Part shown: positions 1 to 6,894 of the stretch, one piece after another
Layout of the letters: each line of letters opens with the position of its first letter
How positions within the stretch are numbered: position 1 is the stretch's first letter
DNA from: an uncultured Odoribacter sp.
GTDB lineage: Bacteria > Bacteroidota > Bacteroidia > Bacteroidales > Marinifilaceae
DNA: 28,680 nucleotides
Direction of reading: 5' to 3'
NCBI GenBank assembly: GCA_900544025.1
Contig: UQTM01000041.1
Span: forward strand, 1 to 28,680
The notes under the pieces: generated by a model
What the model saw: only the letters and a program-made list of their open reading frames with translations
Told to the model about the DNA's origin: nothing
The model's database searches: none
Translations under genes and position numbers: made by a program

Positions 1-1
1 G

Positions 2-799
2 GGAAAAGGCCGTGCGGTGGAATCCCGCCCCTTGCCCGTGGTCGCCATACCCACTACTGCCGGAACAGGTTCGGAAACGGACTCTGCCTGCGTGGTAACG
101 AACGACAGAACACATGAAAAGACCGGATTCGGCCATCCGTCGCTCTATCCCGTTCTGGCGGTCATTGATCCGGAGTTAATGACTACCGTTCCGGCTACTT
201 TCACGGCCTATCAGGGTTTCGATGCTTTGTTTCACAGTATCGAAGGCTATGTGTCGAACCGGGCCAATCCGATGAGCGATATGTATGCGCTGGCTGCCAT
301 AGAGCATATCGCCCGCTATCTGCCTATGGCCGTGAATGACGGAAATGATTTGGAAGCACGTTCCCATGTGGCGTGGGGCAGCTATCTGTCGGGCGTGGTG
401 ATGTGTGTCGGTGGCGTGACGAGCCAGCATTCATTGGAACACGCCATGTCCGCATATCATCAGGAATTACCGCATGGAGCGGGGCTGGTCATGATAAGCC
501 GGGCTTATTTCTCTCACATGATTGAGGTACACGCTTGCGACGAACGGTTCGTGCCAATGGCGCGGGCAATGGGTATGGCCGATGCTGCCAAGCCCGGAGA
601 TTTCATTAAGGCACTCGGAAAATTGCAGGATACGTGCGGGGTGGCCGACTTGAAAATGTCGGACTATGGCATCAGTATGGAAGAGGCCGCTGCTTTCGCT
701 TGCAATGCCCGCGAAACAATGGGGCGGCTATTCCAGCTCGACCGTGTTCAGATCTCCGAAGAGGATTGCATACAGATTTACATAAAATCTTATAAATAG
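2..799 (+). CDS. Iron-containing alcohol dehydrogenase, C-terminal part (cut by window edge)
   Basis: Group III metal-dependent alcohol dehydrogenase, which reduces aldehydes or oxidises alcohols with NAD(P)H. The open frame runs to the first base of the window, and an upstream-continuing frame matches the full-length paralogue at 19447-20622 from its GGGR.. segment onward. The GTG at 17 is therefore not a real start and the N-terminal NAD-binding half lies outside the window. Visible are TTAGTGSE, the metal-ligand segment GFDALFHS (Asp and His), and the second ligand segment HSLEHAMSAYHQELPHGAG with several His. By eye roughly two thirds of residues agree with the paralogue. The zinc dehydrogenase gene starts 6 bp after the stop, so the two are probably co-transcribed. 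The substrate cannot be told from sequence. Confidence 0.93.
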   Translation, partial: GKGRAVESRPLPVVAIPTTAGTGSETDSACVVTNDRTHEKTGFGHPSLYPVLAVIDPELMTTVPATFTAYQGFDALFHSIEGYVSNRANPMSDMYALAAIEHIARYLPMAVNDGNDLEARSHVAWGSYLSGVVMCVGGVTSQHSLEHAMSAYHQELPHGAGLVMISRAYFSHMIEVHACDERFVPMARAMGMADAAKPGDFIKALGKLQDTCGVADLKMSDYGISMEEAAAFACNARETMGRLFQLDRVQISEEDCIQIYIKSYK

Positions 800-805
800 A
801 AACGA

Positions 806-1927
806 ATGAAACGATTGATTTTTACATTGGCCGCTGCAATCTTATCATTGCATGGCTTTGCACAGACCACAGAGCGGATTGCCTCGAAAGGTTACGCCCT
901 CCATACTGCCGATGGAGAACTGAAACCGTATGACTTTAGCCGCCATCCGATAGGAGAAAACGATATTCTGATCGAAACGCTTTATTGCGGAGTTTGCCAT
1001 AGCGATATTCATCAGGGACGCGGCGACTGGAGCCCGCAAAGCTATCCGTTGGTCGTCGGGCACGAAATAGTAGGACGTGTCGTACAGACGGGATTGAAAG
1101 TTACAAAATTCAAGGTCGGCGATTATGCCGGTGTCGGTTGCATGGTGGGTTCCTGCCGGCATTGCGAGTATTGCGATTCCGGAGAAGAGCAGTACTGCCT
1201 GCATGGGCGCGTACTGACATACGGGGACAAGGATGTTTATCATGACAATGAAATATCGCAGGGCGGCTACTCGAACAATATGGTAGTGGACGAACAGTTT
1301 GCCGTTACGATTCCGAAAGGAGCAGACATAGAAAAGGTCGGGCCGCTTATGTGTGCAGGTGTTACGACATATTCGCCGATTATGCACGCAGGGGTGAAAC
1401 GTGGCGATAAAGTGGGAATCGCCGGCTTCGGCGGTTTAGGACACATGGCGCTGCAATATGCCGTGGCAATCGGAGCAGAAGTAACTGTTTTTGACATTAC
1501 CGATGAAAAACGTGACGAGGCATTGGACATGGGGGCAGTCCGCTACGTGAATGTACGGAATATCGAAGAACTGGAAGGCTTGAATAACATGTTCAGTTTT
1601 ATTCTCTCCACGATACCGTCTGCTTACGATCCGATGCTTTATGTGAATATGCTCAAAGTGGATGGAGAACTGGCTGTTGTGGGAATGCCGGCGGCAAAGG
1701 ATGCACCGGTCGTTCCGGTATTGGGATTGAGAGGCAGGCGAAAGGTGTGGTTTTCGGTTATCGGGGGAATGCGTGAAACGCAGGAAACAGTCGATTACTC
1801 GGTATCGCACGGTATCTATCCAAAAGTGGAAATAATCCCCATTCAGCAAATCAATGAGGCTTGGAGAAATGTCGTGGACGGGAAAGTACATTTCCGTTAT
1901 GTAATCGACATGAAATCGTTGGAATAG
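806..1927 (+). CDS. Zinc-dependent alcohol dehydrogenase (CAD/YahK-like MDR) with N-terminal signal peptide
   Basis: Medium-chain zinc alcohol dehydrogenase, 373 aa, of the cinnamyl-alcohol-dehydrogenase/YahK type, acting on aldehydes and primary alcohols. Catalytic zinc ligands are C64 (CGVCHSD), H86-E87 (GHE) and C183 (LMCAGVTTYSP). Structural zinc ligands are C117, C120, C123 and C131. The nucleotide loop is GFGGLG (207-212). The strand after it ends in D229 (VFDITDEK), which favours NAD over NADP. Oddly, residues 1-20 form a typical Sec signal peptide (KR, hydrophobic core, GFA-Q), about 20-25 residues longer than family members, which begin near residue 26. The enzyme may therefore be exported, which is strange for a nicotinamide-dependent enzyme. 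The gene follows the iron dehydrogenase by 6 bp. A weak hairpin lies just after the stop. Confidence 0.93.
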   Translation: MKRLIFTLAAAILSLHGFAQTTERIASKGYALHTADGELKPYDFSRHPIGENDILIETLYCGVCHSDIHQGRGDWSPQSYPLVVGHEIVGRVVQTGLKVTKFKVGDYAGVGCMVGSCRHCEYCDSGEEQYCLHGRVLTYGDKDVYHDNEISQGGYSNNMVVDEQFAVTIPKGADIEKVGPLMCAGVTTYSPIMHAGVKRGDKVGIAGFGGLGHMALQYAVAIGAEVTVFDITDEKRDEALDMGAVRYVNVRNIEELEGLNNMFSFILSTIPSAYDPMLYVNMLKVDGELAVVGMPAAKDAPVVPVLGLRGRRKVWFSVIGGMRETQETVDYSVSHGIYPKVEIIPIQQINEAWRNVVDGKVHFRYVIDMKSLE

Positions 1928-1934
1928 AAAGATA

Positions 1935-1965
1935 GGCGGCTCCCTAAAATATCAAAGAGCCGCTT
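1935..1965. terminator. Small hairpin between convergent genes
   Basis: GCGGCTC (1936-1942) pairs with GAGCCGC (1957-1963), with one flanking G-T pair and a 14-base loop. It sits between the stop of the zinc dehydrogenase and the stop codon of the convergent AraC gene. The T-tract is poor (TTATTTC), so terminator strength is uncertain. Confidence 0.5.
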
Positions 1966-2869
1966 ATTTCAGTTTCAATGCGGAGAGATACTCTTTCGGG
2001 GACATTCCGGTGGCGTTCTTGAACATACGGCTCAAATGATGGGTATAGTTGAATCCCATATCGTATGCGATTTCGCTGATTGTCTTTCCGCCTTCCGCCA
2101 AACTCTTTTTAACACGCTCTATCAGAAAGCGCTGGATGTGTTCGTGTGGAGTTTCTCCGGTTTCCCGTTTGACAAGGTCGCCGAAATAATTGGGCGACAA
2201 CGATAACCGTTCTGCACATTCTTGTACGTTGGGCAGTCCGTGCTGAATCTGCTCGCTCTTGTCGAAGTATTCGGTCAGTATCCGTTCGAAACGGGCCAGA
2301 ATATCTTTACTTGCAGTTTTGCGCGTAGCGAATTGCCGTCCGTAAAATCGCATGCAATAGTTGAGCAGCACTTCGATATATGCAACCAAAATCGCGCGGT
2401 TGTATTCGTCCTGCGGCCCGGACAATTCCGTGCGGATGTGTTTCAGGCATTCGACGATTGTCTCCCGTTCCGAATCCTGCATATGCAGGGCTTCGCTCAC
2501 TTCGTAGGAGAAGAACGTGTATTGCTGGATTTTTTGTGCGAGAGACGTACCATGCAGTAACTCCGCATCGAAAAGGATTGCCCATCCCTTGCGTTGTACG
2601 GGTCGCCCGATGTCTTCAGCTCCGCTTATCTGGCCGGGAGCAATGGCAATCAGCGTACCGCCGAGAAAGTCATATTTACTCGTGCCGTAAACCACATTCT
2701 GCGGCTCGTCTTCTCGGATATAGATGCCGTAAACTCCCAACAATGCGCGAAAAAGAGGACGTGGCGGGTATGCCGAAAAGTCGATCACGCTGACAAACGG
2801 ATGCCGATCTTCCACATCAAGGAGGACATTGAAATCGTGGACGGTAGATATTTTCTTTATTTCACCCAT
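1964..2869 (-). CDS. AraC-family transcriptional regulator (fourth paralogue, left module)
   Basis: DNA-binding regulator of 301 aa. The C-terminal ~100 residues hold the two helix-turn-helices of the AraC/XylS domain (LSLSPNYFGDLVKRETG and ISEIAYDMGFNYTHHLSRMF, ending MSPKEYL). The N-terminal ~200 residues are the effector/dimerisation part shared with the three AraC paralogues at 13206-16145 (common blocks HPFVSVIDF, APGQ, GTSLAQ, YTFFSYEVSEALH, LLNYCMRFYGRQF). The gene is convergent with the two dehydrogenases, which are its likely targets by proximity. Its upstream region has a minus-strand -7-like box (TATTTTTG, 2890-2897) without a matching -33, and a direct repeat of TTTGTGTCTA. It lacks the CTGTAATT operator of the other module. 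Confidence 0.95.
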   Translation of the reverse strand: MGEIKKISTVHDFNVLLDVEDRHPFVSVIDFSAYPPRPLFRALLGVYGIYIREDEPQNVVYGTSKYDFLGGTLIAIAPGQISGAEDIGRPVQRKGWAILFDAELLHGTSLAQKIQQYTFFSYEVSEALHMQDSERETIVECLKHIRTELSGPQDEYNRAILVAYIEVLLNYCMRFYGRQFATRKTASKDILARFERILTEYFDKSEQIQHGLPNVQECAERLSLSPNYFGDLVKRETGETPHEHIQRFLIERVKKSLAEGGKTISEIAYDMGFNYTHHLSRMFKNATGMSPKEYLSALKLK

Positions 2870-2923
2870 TTATTAAAAATAGCTGATTGCAAAAATATAG
2901 ATTATTCTCCACATGCAGAGTAT

Positions 2924-2991
2924 TTTGTGTCTATTTCATTTGTAAAGTATACCATGTTTCATAATCATCTATAGTAGGTTGTTTGTGTCTA
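2924..2991. repeat. Direct repeat TTTGTGTCTA upstream of AraC gene
   Basis: TTTGTGTCTA occurs at 2924-2933 and again at 2982-2991 (58 bp apart) in the intergenic region between the divergent AraC gene and the RteC-domain gene. A/T-rich sequence with partial similarity follows each copy. It could be an operator pair for the neighbouring AraC protein, but two copies of 10 bp in AT-rich DNA are weak evidence. Confidence 0.4.
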
Positions 2992-3090
2992 ATTTACCTT
3001 TTAAAAAATAAATCTCCACCGTTGATTATCGTGTGTAAAACAATATGAGAATTGAAATCAAGAGATTTATAAATTGAAAGATAAATAAAT

Positions 3091-3681
3091 ATGACACACT
3101 ATATTACAGCAGATCATTTGGTAGAATCCGCGATCAAAGCCGTCACGGAAGAACTGTTCCGCGACTTCGACAATACACTCCGTTCCCTCTGCGACGGGGA
3201 GGACGACCGCAAAGCCGTTTTTCGTACTTTGCGTTATGCGCGTATCCGTTTGCACGTATTATGCGGATATATCTCGAAAGAAGAAATGCCGGAGAGCCGC
3301 ACTCAAATTCGATTCTTACATATTGTTATCGGATATATCGACACAGAACTGGAGATATTGAATCGCTACGGCGATACCTGCCCGCCAAAAAAACATGTAA
3401 GCAAACGACGTTGGACGGGTACGGTTGTCGAATTAGTCGAGTTGATATACGCCTTGCACGAGATGAAACGTATCGACGACGGGGAGATAGCCATGAACGA
3501 ATTGGCCGGATTCTTCGGCGAACTGTTCGGCATTCGTCTCGATGCGCGAAGCGTTTACGACGCTTATGCGGACATCAAGCGACGCAAGGGCGAGAGCCGT
3601 ACCTATTTTCTCGACAAGTTGCGCGAGCATCTGAACCTGCGGATGCAACGCGACGATGAAAAAGAAATGAAACGACGATAA
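3091..3681 (+). CDS. RteC-domain protein
   Basis: Protein of 196 aa that matches the RteC family of Bacteroides conjugative transposons by its overall pattern: an N-terminal helical part (YARIRLHVLCGYISKEE..), IGYIDTELEILNRYG in the middle, and a C-terminal helical DNA-binding-like part (ELVELIYALHEMKRIDDGEIAMNEL..FFGELFGI.. YADIKRRKGESRTYFLDKLREHLNLRM). In CTnDOT, RteC activates excision genes downstream of the RteA/RteB two-component system. Here no rteA, rteB or tet gene is next to it, so it looks like an orphan or remnant element gene. Its base usage appears more GC-rich than 4112 onward, consistent with transfer. A good terminator follows. Start chosen at the ATG after an A-rich leader; no clear promoter seen. 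Confidence 0.8.
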   Translation: MTHYITADHLVESAIKAVTEELFRDFDNTLRSLCDGEDDRKAVFRTLRYARIRLHVLCGYISKEEMPESRTQIRFLHIVIGYIDTELEILNRYGDTCPPKKHVSKRRWTGTVVELVELIYALHEMKRIDDGEIAMNELAGFFGELFGIRLDARSVYDAYADIKRRKGESRTYFLDKLREHLNLRMQRDDEKEMKRR

Positions 3682-3687
3682 TGAACG

Positions 3688-3718
3688 ATGCGGACGGGGA
3701 AATCCCATCCGCATTTTC
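3688..3718 (+). terminator. Rho-independent terminator after the RteC-domain gene
   Basis: ATGCGGA-C-GGG (3688-3698) pairs with CCC-A-TCCGCAT (3704-3714), one mismatch and a 5-base loop, followed by TTTTCT. It starts 7 bp after the stop codon and separates the RteC unit from what follows. Confidence 0.85.
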
Positions 3719-3739
3719 TATGAAATTCAGATTGTTTAT

Positions 3740-3770
3740 TTTGTAGTTTCCAAGAAATTCACTACATTTG
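3740..3770 (+). promoter_or_regulatory. Bacteroidetes-type promoter
   Basis: TTTG (3740-3743), exactly 19 bp, then TACATTTG (3763-3770), a full match to the -33/-7 pattern. Transcription should begin near 3775. The next protein gene on this strand is 337 bp away, so it drives either a noncoding RNA or an unusually long leader. Confidence 0.75.
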
Positions 3771-3775
3771 CATAG

Positions 3776-3900
3776 AGTTGTTCGACAAGTTGCAAAGTGC
3801 AGCAGTTCAGCGCAGTTACAAGGTCGCTAAATCGTTACCGACAACTTTCTTAATCTCCGCTCTGCGCTGTCATTCAGACAGATACATGAAAGTTTTTTTT
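3776..3900 (+). ncRNA. Candidate structured small RNA
   Basis: An untranslated stretch starting right where the 3740-3770 promoter should initiate and ending in eight T (3893-3900). It contains three complementary pairs: AGTTGTTCG (3776-3784) with CGACAACT (3839-3846, one bulge); CAGCGCAG (3808-3815) with CTGCGCTG (3862-3869, perfect 8 bp); and AACTTTC (3843-3849) with GAAAGTT (3888-3894) just before the T run. The pairs interlock, so they imply either a pseudoknot or alternative folds. I do not recognise an RNA family. It could instead be a regulatory leader of the DUF1573 gene. Confidence 0.4.
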
Positions 3901-3933
3901 ATCCGGTGCAAAGATAAGATACAATAGGTGCAT

Positions 3934-3964
3934 TTTATGGAAACCGGGATAAAATTTATCTTTG
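3934..3964 (+). promoter_or_regulatory. Probable promoter of the DUF1573-pssA operon
   Basis: TTTA (3934-3937, one mismatch to TTTG), 19 bp, then TATCTTTG (3957-3964). It would give a leader of about 140 bases before the DUF1573 start. An inverted copy of the -7 box (CAAAGATA, 3909-3916) lies just upstream. Confidence 0.55.
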
Positions 3965-4111
3965 TTTCGTGGAAATCCTACATAAAAAGCATTATTTTCG
4001 TATCGAAAATTAAGGAGTGTTAAAATCATTTACGGTTTGGGCGATAGGGAATGAAGGGAGAGGAGAGGCGAACGCCTGAGTCGAATGCCGGAATAAAAAG
4101 AAGGTATAGGT

Positions 4112-5161
4112 ATGAAAGGAATTTTATTCGTTGTTTTTTTATTTTCTTGTTCTGTTTCCTTTTCTCAGGCTGTTATCAGTTTTACGGAAAAGGCTCACGA
4201 TTTCGGAAAGATTAAAGAAATAAACGGGGCTGTATCGTATGATTTTGAGTTTGTCAATACCGGAAATGCCCCTATTTTGATTAAAAATGTGGAGTCCTCT
4301 TGTGGGTGTACCTCGCCTCAATGGAGCAAGCAGCCTGTGTTGCCGGGAAAAAAAGGCTTTGTAAAGGCGACTTTCGACCCGAAAGACCGTCCCGGATTTT
4401 TTGATAAGACCGTTACCGTATATTCCAATGCCCGCACTCCGGTCGTGGAATTGAAGATCAAAGGAACTGTCGAAGGGCGTGCCCGTACCGTACTGGACGA
4501 TTATCCCTATGAATTACCGTCGGGATTGCGGTTGCCCCAGGAAAATATATCTTTATTGAAGGTGCGTAAAGGAGAAAGTAAAACCATACAGGTCGGAATT
4601 TTTAATAATTCGGGTAAAGAGGCTGTCGTGACTTTTCAGGGATTGCCTTCCCATTTGCAGATGAAAATCGAGCCTCAAAAGATCGGCAACCGGGAGAAAG
4701 GGCTGATTACAGCCACCTATAATACGGCTCAGCGGGGAGAATACGGCTTGAACGAAGAAGAAGTGACGATGCTGGTAAACGGTAAGAAGTTTGCTTTGCC
4801 CGTTACCGTCTATGTGGAAGAGGATCTGAGTAAAGCCGATCCGGCAAAAGCTCCGGCTATCGATGCCGATAAGAAATATTATAATTTTGAAAAAACTTCT
4901 TCCGGACAGCCTGTGTCTTATACTTATCAGGTGAAAAATACCGGGAATGCCCCCATGCAGATTCATCGGATTTATACGAACGACAAGCGGGTGGAGGTGG
5001 AAGTTGCCAAAAAACAATTACAGCCCGGGGAATCGGTTCCGGTGACGGTAAAAACTAAAATCGGGGCAGAAACGGGTAAACTAACCTGCCTGATCAGCGT
5101 AATAAGTAATTGCCCGGTGACGCCTGAATTTAATTTGCGTTTTTACGGAGAGATCGACTGA
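4112..5161 (+). CDS. DUF1573-domain exported protein
   Basis: Protein of 349 aa with a Sec signal peptide (residues 1-18, ending SVSFSQ) and immunoglobulin-like DUF1573 repeats. The first covers about 22-118 and has the family hallmark FEFVNTGNAPILIKNVESSCGCT (C64, C66). A degenerate middle part spans about 135-235. A second recognisable repeat covers about 255-348 (YQVKNTGNAPMQIHRI) without the CGC motif. The family is abundant in Bacteroidetes, resembles ASH/MSP-like adhesive folds, and has no settled function. The protein is probably periplasmic or surface located. It is followed after 33 bp by pssA and likely co-transcribed with it. Start at the ATG that opens the signal peptide, after an AAGAAGG-containing leader. 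Confidence 0.9.
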   Translation: MKGILFVVFLFSCSVSFSQAVISFTEKAHDFGKIKEINGAVSYDFEFVNTGNAPILIKNVESSCGCTSPQWSKQPVLPGKKGFVKATFDPKDRPGFFDKTVTVYSNARTPVVELKIKGTVEGRARTVLDDYPYELPSGLRLPQENISLLKVRKGESKTIQVGIFNNSGKEAVVTFQGLPSHLQMKIEPQKIGNREKGLITATYNTAQRGEYGLNEEEVTMLVNGKKFALPVTVYVEEDLSKADPAKAPAIDADKKYYNFEKTSSGQPVSYTYQVKNTGNAPMQIHRIYTNDKRVEVEVAKKQLQPGESVPVTVKTKIGAETGKLTCLISVISNCPVTPEFNLRFYGEID

Positions 5162-5194
5162 AAACGGGTGAGTATCGAATTGAAAAATTAAAGT

Positions 5195-5944
5195 ATGAAA
5201 AAACATATCCCCAATTTAATCACGTCTTTGAACGTTATTTCCGGAACTTTGTCCGTGTTTATGGCAATGTATGGCCGGATGGAATTGGCTGCAGTTTTGA
5301 TTCTGGTAGCTATGGTGTTCGATTTTTTCGACGGGATGGCTGCCCGGCTGTTACATGTGAAGTCGGAAATGGGAAAAGAACTCGATTCTTTGGCAGATAT
5401 GGTGAGTTTTGGTGTCGCTCCGGCGATATTGGCTCATTTCCTGATTAAAATGACATTGTTTGCAGGGGTGCCGGGTGATTTGCAGGATTTGCCCGTGAGC
5501 CAGCAGGTGTTACTTTTCAGCCCTTTACTGATTCCTGCTTTTTCTGCATATCGTTTGGCAAAATTCAACCTCGATCCGCGGCAATCTATGTCTTTTATCG
5601 GAATGCCGACTCCTGCAAATGCCCTTTTTTGGGTTGGACTGATTTTCGGCTTTTTTTATGCCCAGGATATGTATATCACGTTGTTCGACAGCATCTGGAC
5701 ATTGGTTCTGTCCGTTGTGATCCTATCGGTGTTGCTGGTATGCGAAGTGCCGATGTTCTCTTTGAAGATAACCGGTTTCGGCTGGAAAAAAAATAAGGTC
5801 AGGTATTGTTTTTTGGGCAGCTTAATTATTCTCACCCTGATCTTGGGTAAGGCTATGGTGATGTTTGTTATCCCTTTGTATATTCTTTTTGCTGTGGCTG
5901 AGGCGTTGTTGAAGGCGGCCGCTACTACCAAATCAGATCGTTGA
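5195..5944 (+). CDS. pssA: CDP-diacylglycerol-serine O-phosphatidyltransferase
   Basis: Integral membrane enzyme of 249 aa that joins CDP-diacylglycerol and serine to make phosphatidylserine, the precursor of phosphatidylethanolamine. The CDP-alcohol phosphatidyltransferase signature is complete: D43..D46-G47..A50-R51, then G60, D64 and D68 (FDFFDGMAAR..G..LDSLAD). Six to eight hydrophobic segments follow the expected pattern, and length fits the bacterial PssA type II family. Its start lies 33 bp after the DUF1573 gene. The 3' end overlaps the end of the convergent HU-CCDC81-type gene by 20 bp, so no terminator separates them. Confidence 0.95.
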   Translation: MKKHIPNLITSLNVISGTLSVFMAMYGRMELAAVLILVAMVFDFFDGMAARLLHVKSEMGKELDSLADMVSFGVAPAILAHFLIKMTLFAGVPGDLQDLPVSQQVLLFSPLLIPAFSAYRLAKFNLDPRQSMSFIGMPTPANALFWVGLIFGFFYAQDMYITLFDSIWTLVLSVVILSVLLVCEVPMFSLKITGFGWKKNKVRYCFLGSLIILTLILGKAMVMFVIPLYILFAVAEALLKAAATTKSDR

Positions 5945-6686
5945 GCGGATCGTAATCCACGTAATCCTGCTGCGGAGAAATCACCGAATTGTAGTTCGAT
6001 TCTGCTTTTCCGGCCGGTTTAACAGGAAGAGTAGGCTGTACGGCGGTTGTATTCGTAATTATTCCTGCAGAATCCTCTGTATTGAAATTGAAGATATCCA
6101 TTTGTAAGATCACGGCGACTCCTGCAATTCCTGCTGCTGCCAGTCCATATTTTAATAGACGGTGCAGAAAAGTGCCGGAATTATTAATGTAGGCTGCCGG
6201 AATGTCGGGCACTCCCGTTGTGGTGGGAATACTGATCTGTTTGGGGGTAGGCTTACCGTTGTCATTGGCGGCGACCGGTTCCATTGCAATGGCTTCCATT
6301 CCGAATGCTTCCGAGAAAAAATTGTTTTTCCCCGTTTCGAATATGATGTTGAAACGCCGGTCGGTGAAGAATACGCCTATATCCCCGAATACTACCCGTT
6401 GTTTTTGGTTTAAGCGGATTTTCAGGTCTTCACAGAATAAGGTCAGTTGCTTGGCTGCTTTATCATAACCGATATTTTCTTTGTCGGCGATCCAGTTCAC
6501 CAGCAATCCGTCGTTATGCGTCAGGTTACGATTGAAGAGAATATCTTTTCCCGGCGGACAAATCACACCGCTGTCCGCGTCTATGTATGCACTTCTGTAA
6601 TTGCATATAAAACCTCCGAAATCGGGGATTATCACACAATCGTGCAAAAATAGAAGATCCGATATATAATCTATAAACTTATGCAT
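5925..6686 (-). CDS. HU-CCDC81-type N-terminal domain membrane protein, lacking SPOR
   Basis: Protein of 253 aa. Residues 1-~125 match the Bacteroidetes HU-like domain pair (HU-CCDC81_bac): YISDLLFLHDCVIIPDFGGFICNYRSAYID, then NDGLLVNWIA and a second part with VVFGDIGVFF. A transmembrane segment lies at about 180-200 (YGLAAAGIAGVAVILQMDIF), giving a cytosolic N-terminus and a short periplasmic tail ending DPLNDLIW. Relatives usually carry a C-terminal SPOR (peptidoglycan-binding) domain; none is present here. A role linking DNA or the cytosol to the envelope is inference. The minus-strand -7 box TACTTTTG (6691-6698) sits only about 5 bp before the ATG, suggesting a very short or absent leader. 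Convergent overlap with pssA. Confidence 0.85.
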   Translation of the reverse strand: MHKFIDYISDLLFLHDCVIIPDFGGFICNYRSAYIDADSGVICPPGKDILFNRNLTHNDGLLVNWIADKENIGYDKAAKQLTLFCEDLKIRLNQKQRVVFGDIGVFFTDRRFNIIFETGKNNFFSEAFGMEAIAMEPVAANDNGKPTPKQISIPTTTGVPDIPAAYINNSGTFLHRLLKYGLAAAGIAGVAVILQMDIFNFNTEDSAGIITNTTAVQPTLPVKPAGKAESNYNSVISPQQDYVDYDPLNDLIW

Positions 6687-6894
6687 GCTACAAAAGTAAA
6701 AAAAATAGAATGAAAATCAATATGCATACGTTGGAAATTTGTAATCTTTTTTTAGCCCTCTTGTTCAATAAGTTATGGAAGTTAATAAATTTTTTAAGAA
6801 AGTTGTCCGTTTCTTGGAAAAATTCGTATTTTATTATTTACTTTGTAGAGTGGTAATGTGAGAGAGAAAAGCTAATAATATAAACTTTATACGC

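Larger units (their letters stand above)
3682..4111. other. 430-bp intergenic region with terminator, two promoters and a candidate RNA
   Basis: No protein gene is supported here. From left to right it holds the RteC terminator (3688-3718), a strong promoter (3740-3770), a possible structured RNA ending in eight T (3776-3900), a -7-like box on the minus strand (CAAAGATA, 3909-3916), a second plus-strand promoter (3934-3964), and about 145 bp of leader to the DUF1573 gene. It may also mark the border between accessory DNA on the left and conserved genes on the right. Confidence 0.7.

Noticed and set aside
3762..3771. CTACATTTGC, similar to the CTnDOT-type attB core GTANNTTTGC
   Set aside because: It is fully explained as the -7 box of the promoter at 3740-3770, and such 10-mers recur at many promoters here; no second copy bounding an element was found.
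3886..3927. 13-codon frame after the candidate RNA
   Set aside because: It begins inside the T-run hairpin and has no ribosome-binding context; likely chance.
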